Assembly (NCBI RefSeq): GCF_010858045.1
Contig: NZ_JAAGVC010000008.1
Coordinates: forward strand, 124,001-188,000
Source: Nocardia cyriacigeorgica
GTDB taxonomy: Bacteria > Actinomycetota > Actinomycetes > Mycobacteriales > Mycobacteriaceae
Direction: 5' to 3'
DNA: 64,000 bases
Below, piece after piece: positions 61,241 to 64,000 of this stretch. The notes under the pieces are model-generated. The model was not told the origin of the DNA, searched no databases, and saw only the letters and a list, made by a program, of their open reading frames with translations. The position numbers and the translations under genes were made by a program. Each line of letters starts with the position of its first letter. Within the stretch, counting starts at the first letter, position 1.

Positions 61241-61963
61241 TTACTTGGTTGCGACGATCACGGTTCGCCTGTCCGGATCGACCGGGCCGCCGTACAGATC
61301 GCCCGCGAATGTGATGTCGAGGAAACCGACTTCGCGCAGTGCCGTTTCGAGTTGCCGCCTCGAGTACATGCGGAGCCGACACCGTCGCGACCATCCTGGG
61401 CGGGCCCAGTGCAAGGCGAGTTCCTGTTCGGCCCAATCGAATCGAGCTCGGCCGAGCAGGTCGTGTCGTCGGATGAGCTGATGGCTGATCGGTTCGTCGC
61501 CGCTACGCACCCGATGCTCGAAGCTTTCGAGCACATCGATATCCATGACGAGTCTGCCGCCCGGCGCCAGCACGTCGGCCCACGCGGCCAGCGCGGCGCG
61601 GTCGTCGTCACGGGTGTCGAGTAGGCCGAAGCTGGTCCAGAGGTTCAGTACGGCATCGTAGGGCCCGGCCGGCGGCGTCCGCATGTCCGCCAGAACGAAC
61701 GTGCAGTCGGGGTATCCACGCCGGGCATCGTCGAGTTGACTCGGTGAATTGTCCACCCCGACGACCTGGTAGCCCCGGCGGCCGAGCGGGCCGGCATGCC
61801 GGCCGAATCCGCAGGGAATATCGAGTATTCGAGCTCCGCGGGGAAGATCGAGCAGGGCGACGATCGCATCGACCTCCGCGTCGGTATCGTCGTAGATCCC
61901 GAGCGTGGAGAAGGTTTCACGGAATCCGCCGTCGAAGAATTCGACTGCCCATTGTCCTCGCAT
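61241..61963 (-). CDS. class I SAM-dependent methyltransferase
   Basis: A 240-residue methyltransferase with motif I ARILDIPCGFGRHAGPL, post I VVGVDNSPSQLDDA, motif II ADMRTPPAGPYDAVLNLW and motif III LAPGGRLVMDID. The N-terminal WAVEFFDGGFRETFSTLGIY is typical of a small-molecule methyltransferase branch with a lid helix. The ATG at 61963 was chosen because the preceding frame is poor. The substrate is unknown and it appears monocistronic. Confidence 0.85.
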   Translation of the reverse strand: MRGQWAVEFFDGGFRETFSTLGIYDDTDAEVDAIVALLDLPRGARILDIPCGFGRHAGPLGRRGYQVVGVDNSPSQLDDARRGYPDCTFVLADMRTPPAGPYDAVLNLWTSFGLLDTRDDDRAALAAWADVLAPGGRLVMDIDVLESFEHRVRSGDEPISHQLIRRHDLLGRARFDWAEQELALHWARPGWSRRCRLRMYSRRQLETALREVGFLDITFAGDLYGGPVDPDRRTVIVATK

Positions 61964-62255
61964 GATGCTCCCATAAGCAGCCCTCCGACTACGGCACGGC
62001 GGCGAGTATAACTGGGAGAGTGCCAATTCTGGTTACCAGAAATCCCACCTCCGAGTCCCCTGGAATCCGGCCATCGCCGTCGCCAGAGCCAGCGAAAGTA
62101 GTTGTCGCCGAGACACTCCCACGTCCACCGCGTCGCGGTCGGCAGTATCGTTCCGGATGTCGAGAGAGCATACCGATGCGCAATAGCCAGGCCGTTTCCC
62201 GATCATGGGAAGCGCACGTGCGGGCCGGTGGGTGCTCGTGCGTAATTGTCGACAG

Positions 62256-62828
62256 ATGCGAATCGCATCATCACTAGTCACCGCCGTCGCCCTCACCGTG
62301 TCCGGCACCGGACTCGCTGCCGCTCAACCGATTCCGTCGGGATCCGCGCTGCTCCAGCCCGCCTGGCCGCTACCCACCGACGTCGAAGCCGCGGTCCATG
62401 CCGCCGGGCTCACACTCTCACACACGATCATGACGACGTATCACTACCACGTGCACCTCGATGTCATCGTGTACGGACAGCACGTCACCGTCCCGGCGTC
62501 GGTCGGCATCGACGAAGCCCGGAAGATGGGGTCTCCGTTGCACACTCATGACACCTCCGGCATCGTGCACATCGAGTCCGGCGAAGACATCCCCTTCACC
62601 CTCGGACAGTTCTTCACCGAGTGGGGCCAGCCGTTGACGTCCGACCGGGTCGGCCCCATCCAGCTGACTCCACTGGAGACCGTTCAGCTCTATGTCAACG
62701 GCACCCGGTACGAGGGCGACCCGGCCGCCTACCGCTTCGTACACCACGATCAAGTCGCACTCGTCGTCGGCACGCGATGGATGACGCCCGCCGTCCCGAG
62801 TAGCTACGAGTTCCCTCCCGGACTGTGA
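62256..62828 (+). CDS. secreted His-rich conserved protein
   Basis: A 190-residue exported protein. Residues 1-23 form a signal peptide (SSLVTAVALTVSGTGLAAA). The mature part carries two histidine clusters, YHYHVHLDVIVYGQHVTVP (His63, 65, 67 and 76) and SPLHTHDTSGIVHIES (His96, 98 and 105), followed by FTLGQFFTEWGQPL and VQLYVNGTRY. This is a conserved actinobacterial family with repeated beta-strand HxH/HTHD motifs; metal binding is likely, the function unknown. The next genes start after an A/T-rich stretch. Start confirmed only by the signal peptide. Confidence 0.75.
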   Translation: MRIASSLVTAVALTVSGTGLAAAQPIPSGSALLQPAWPLPTDVEAAVHAAGLTLSHTIMTTYHYHVHLDVIVYGQHVTVPASVGIDEARKMGSPLHTHDTSGIVHIESGEDIPFTLGQFFTEWGQPLTSDRVGPIQLTPLETVQLYVNGTRYEGDPAAYRFVHHDQVALVVGTRWMTPAVPSSYEFPPGL

Positions 62829-63001
62829 CGTCCAGACGAACAAAGTTGTTGCACAAGCTATTTAGCCAACCAACATTCCCAAAGGTGAATCATGTGATGT
62901 TTGACGCACCACACCGATGCCTCGAAGATCGAGGAGCTCCGGCGCTGCTGGAGACCTGTTGGCCGACATGGTGAGTTCTGATCGAATCGAGGAACCAGGC
63001 T

Positions 63002-63361
63002 ATGACCACCGGCACCACTCTGACCGAAACGCAAACACCGGTCCCCCCAGCCGATTTCGATGACTCCCATATCCGGGAGAACCTGCGGTGGGGGCATCTG
63101 TTCTGGCCCGGCTCGACCGCGCTGACCGAGGCCCAGATCGATGACCGGGTCTCGCGCTACCGGAAATCACTCGAGCGATACCGCGCGAGTGGGATGAAGG
63201 GCAACTACCTGCCCGATGATCTCGAAGTCGACTCGGCCTGGCACGCGCACCAATGCGACCCCGTCGGGTACGCCGAATTCTGCACACGATACTTCGGCGG
63301 CATCCTCGCGCATACCGTGACGCTCTGTGTCTGCAAACTCGTCGAGCTCGATCAGAAATAA
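63002..63361 (+). CDS. small GRDP-like Cys/His-rich protein
   Basis: A 119-residue protein with GAGGA 8 nt before the ATG. The central block LEVDSAWHAHQCDPVGYAEF and CTRYFGGILAH matches the core of glycine-rich-domain-protein-like (GRDP, PF07173-type) sequences (VDxxWHxHxxDPxxYxxFC...YFG..LxH). It keeps His81, His83, Cys85, Cys94 and His104, then a C-terminal LCVCK with Cys109 and Cys111, so metal binding is likely. It has no signal or membrane segment. A 29-residue peptide gene follows 70 bp later and a strong hairpin ends the unit, so both are probably one transcript. Its role is unknown; a peptide-linked function is a hypothesis. Confidence 0.7.
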   Translation: MTTGTTLTETQTPVPPADFDDSHIRENLRWGHLFWPGSTALTEAQIDDRVSRYRKSLERYRASGMKGNYLPDDLEVDSAWHAHQCDPVGYAEFCTRYFGGILAHTVTLCVCKLVELDQK

Positions 63362-63431
63362 CGTGCCCACATGGGTACACCGCCGGCCGAATAACGTCAC
63401 CCCGGCGGACAATTGAGACAAGGAGAAGTAT

Positions 63432-63521
63432 ATGGACGTGTTGTTGAATCTGATCGCGGCCATGCTGGCATCGCAGACGCCGGCCGCGCCGGCCACTCCG
63501 GTGGGTAACTGCCAGACATAA
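63432..63521 (+). CDS. 29-residue peptide (candidate precursor or small effector peptide)
   Basis: The ATG is 7 nt after a near-ideal AAGGAG. The peptide has a hydrophobic amphipathic N-terminal part (MDVLLNLIAAMLASQ), a Pro/Ala hinge (TPAAPATP) and a polar C-terminus VGNCQT with a single cysteine. That plan of helix, spacer and short Cys tail resembles precursor peptides of modified peptides or small membrane-active peptides, but no known class matches. It is too short for routine gene callers. It is followed within 14 bp by a strong terminator hairpin, which supports it being the last gene of the unit with the GRDP-like protein. Confidence 0.5.
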   Translation: MDVLLNLIAAMLASQTPAAPATPVGNCQT

Positions 63522-63534
63522 CACCGGCACAGAC

Positions 63535-63575
63535 CGACAGCGGAGCTCCGGCGAGACGGCCGGGCTCCGCTGTCG
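63535..63575. terminator. long hairpin terminator after the peptide gene
   Basis: CGACAGCGGAGC-t-CCGG pairs with CCGGGCTCCGCTGTCG: sixteen paired bases with one bulged T and an 8-base loop. It starts 13 bp after the peptide stop and precedes the convergent thiolase gene. Confidence 0.8.
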
Positions 63576-63635
63576 GGCGTTGTCGGGAGTCGTCGAGCGT
63601 TCTCCGTGCGGTACCGGGGCGGGATCGCCGCGGTT

Positions 63636-64000
63636 TCAGCGGGTCGCGATGATCGCCGAACCGTGGCCGAACAGGCCCTGATTCACCGCGATTCCCGCGC
63701 GGGCGTTCTCCACTTGCCTGCCGTCGGCCTGTCCGCGCAACTGCCAGGTGAGTTCGCAGACCTGAGCGATGGCCTGGGCGGGGATCGCCTCGCCGAAGCA
63801 GGCGAGGCCACCGCTCGGGTTCACCGGAACGCGACCGCCCAGCGTGGTCGCGCCGCTGCGTAACAGGTCCTCGGCGCCACCCTTGTCGCAGAGGCCGATG
63901 TCCTCGTACCAGTCCAATTCGAGTGCGGTCGAGAGGTCGTACACCTCCGCGAGGGACAGCTCGTCGGGGCCGAGACCGGCTTCCTCGTAGGCGGCGTGCG
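63636..64000 (-). CDS. thiolase-like/lipid-transfer protein (C-terminal part, 5' end outside window)
   Basis: The last 121 codons of a thiolase-superfamily protein. Visible are EVYDLSTALELDWYEDIGL, GGRVPVNPSGGLACFGEAIP and the C-terminal QVENARAGIAVNQGLFGHGS. The VNPSGGLxxxGxPxGAxG-like glycine stretch is that of acetyl-CoA acetyltransferases and the sterol-carrier/Ltp branch used in side-chain degradation of sterols and fatty acids. The catalytic cysteine part is outside the window. It converges on the peptide unit. Confidence 0.85.
   Translation of the reverse strand, partial: HAAYEEAGLGPDELSLAEVYDLSTALELDWYEDIGLCDKGGAEDLLRSGATTLGGRVPVNPSGGLACFGEAIPAQAIAQVCELTWQLRGQADGRQVENARAGIAVNQGLFGHGSAIIATR

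Noticed and set aside
1-64000. CRISPR arrays, tRNA/rRNA genes, intact insertion sequences or prophage
   Set aside because: No regularly spaced direct repeats, no rRNA-like or cloverleaf sequence noticed, and no transposase, integrase or phage structural protein among the plausible frames.

Overview
The window reads as chromosomal DNA from a high-GC, mycolic-acid-type actinomycete, most likely Nocardia or a close relative. The reasons are the G/C-rich third codon positions, frequent GTG starts, many 4-nt ATGA stop/start overlaps, an MbtI-type salicylate synthase next to IrtAB/YbtPQ-type transporters, an ECF42 sigma factor coupled to a DGPF protein, and a mycobacterial-style acetamidase locus. 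I saw no rRNA or tRNA gene, CRISPR array, phage or intact insertion sequence. Both ends cut genes: an O-methyltransferase on the left and a thiolase-like gene on the right.

Layout. (1) 1-11.2 kb: end of a specialised-metabolite, probably metallophore, cluster. It holds an O-methyltransferase, a P450, an FAD-dependent halogenase-like enzyme, a salicylate synthase split by a frameshift, and convergently two coupled half-size ABC transporters of the IrtA/IrtB (YbtP/YbtQ) type. A Fur-superfamily (Zur-like) box lies in front of the transporter pair. A divergent TetR, a bis-haem ferric-reductase-type flavoprotein and a 29-residue membrane peptide follow. (2) 11.4-17.7 kb: mixed region with CinA, an unknown protein, a trypsin-like protease fused to a DNA/RNA endonuclease, decayed MFS and SDR remnants, a SnoaL-like protein and an NAD(P)-dependent epimerase-type protein. 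(3) 17.8-26.4 kb: an eight-gene minus-strand sulfur-acquisition operon (lipoprotein SBP, permease, ATPase, DszB-like desulfinase, two flavin monooxygenases, class II aldolase, signal-less SBP homologue) with a divergent IclR regulator.

(4) 26.4-34.8 kb: P-loop kinase-like protein, a duplicated cinA fragment, DGPF/ECF42/SRPBCC genes, a secreted phytase-type esterase, a two-component system, a VanY-type peptidase and a DoxX-like membrane protein. (5) 35-39.4 kb: aliphatic amide utilisation (amiS, amiE, ClpB-like amiB, AmiC-like sensor, MarR) with TTTCANNTGAAA repeats shared by the amiS and marR upstream regions. (6) 39.4-46.8 kb: ethanolamine ammonia-lyase (eutC, eutB) with its permease, no microcompartment genes, then two further APC permeases and an IclR regulator.

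(7) 47-61.2 kb: regulators plus lipid or xenobiotic metabolism. These are a zinc-ribbon protein, XRE and TetR regulators, SDR and enoyl-CoA isomerase genes, a PDR-type reductase coupled to a PF10118 metalloprotein and an alpha/beta hydrolase, an amidohydrolase, TetR and PaaX regulators, an AurF-type diiron protein, an AidB-type acyl-CoA dehydrogenase and an SDR. (8) 61.2-64 kb: a methyltransferase, a His-rich secreted protein, and a compact unit made of a GRDP-like Cys/His-rich protein and a 29-residue peptide closed by a strong hairpin.

The points most worth a second look are the Zur-like control of a putative halogenated-salicylate metallophore cluster, the DszB-like desulfinase inside an ssu-type operon, the GRDP-like/peptide unit, the protease-nuclease fusion and the rewired ami locus. 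All functions are inferred from sequence motifs and context.
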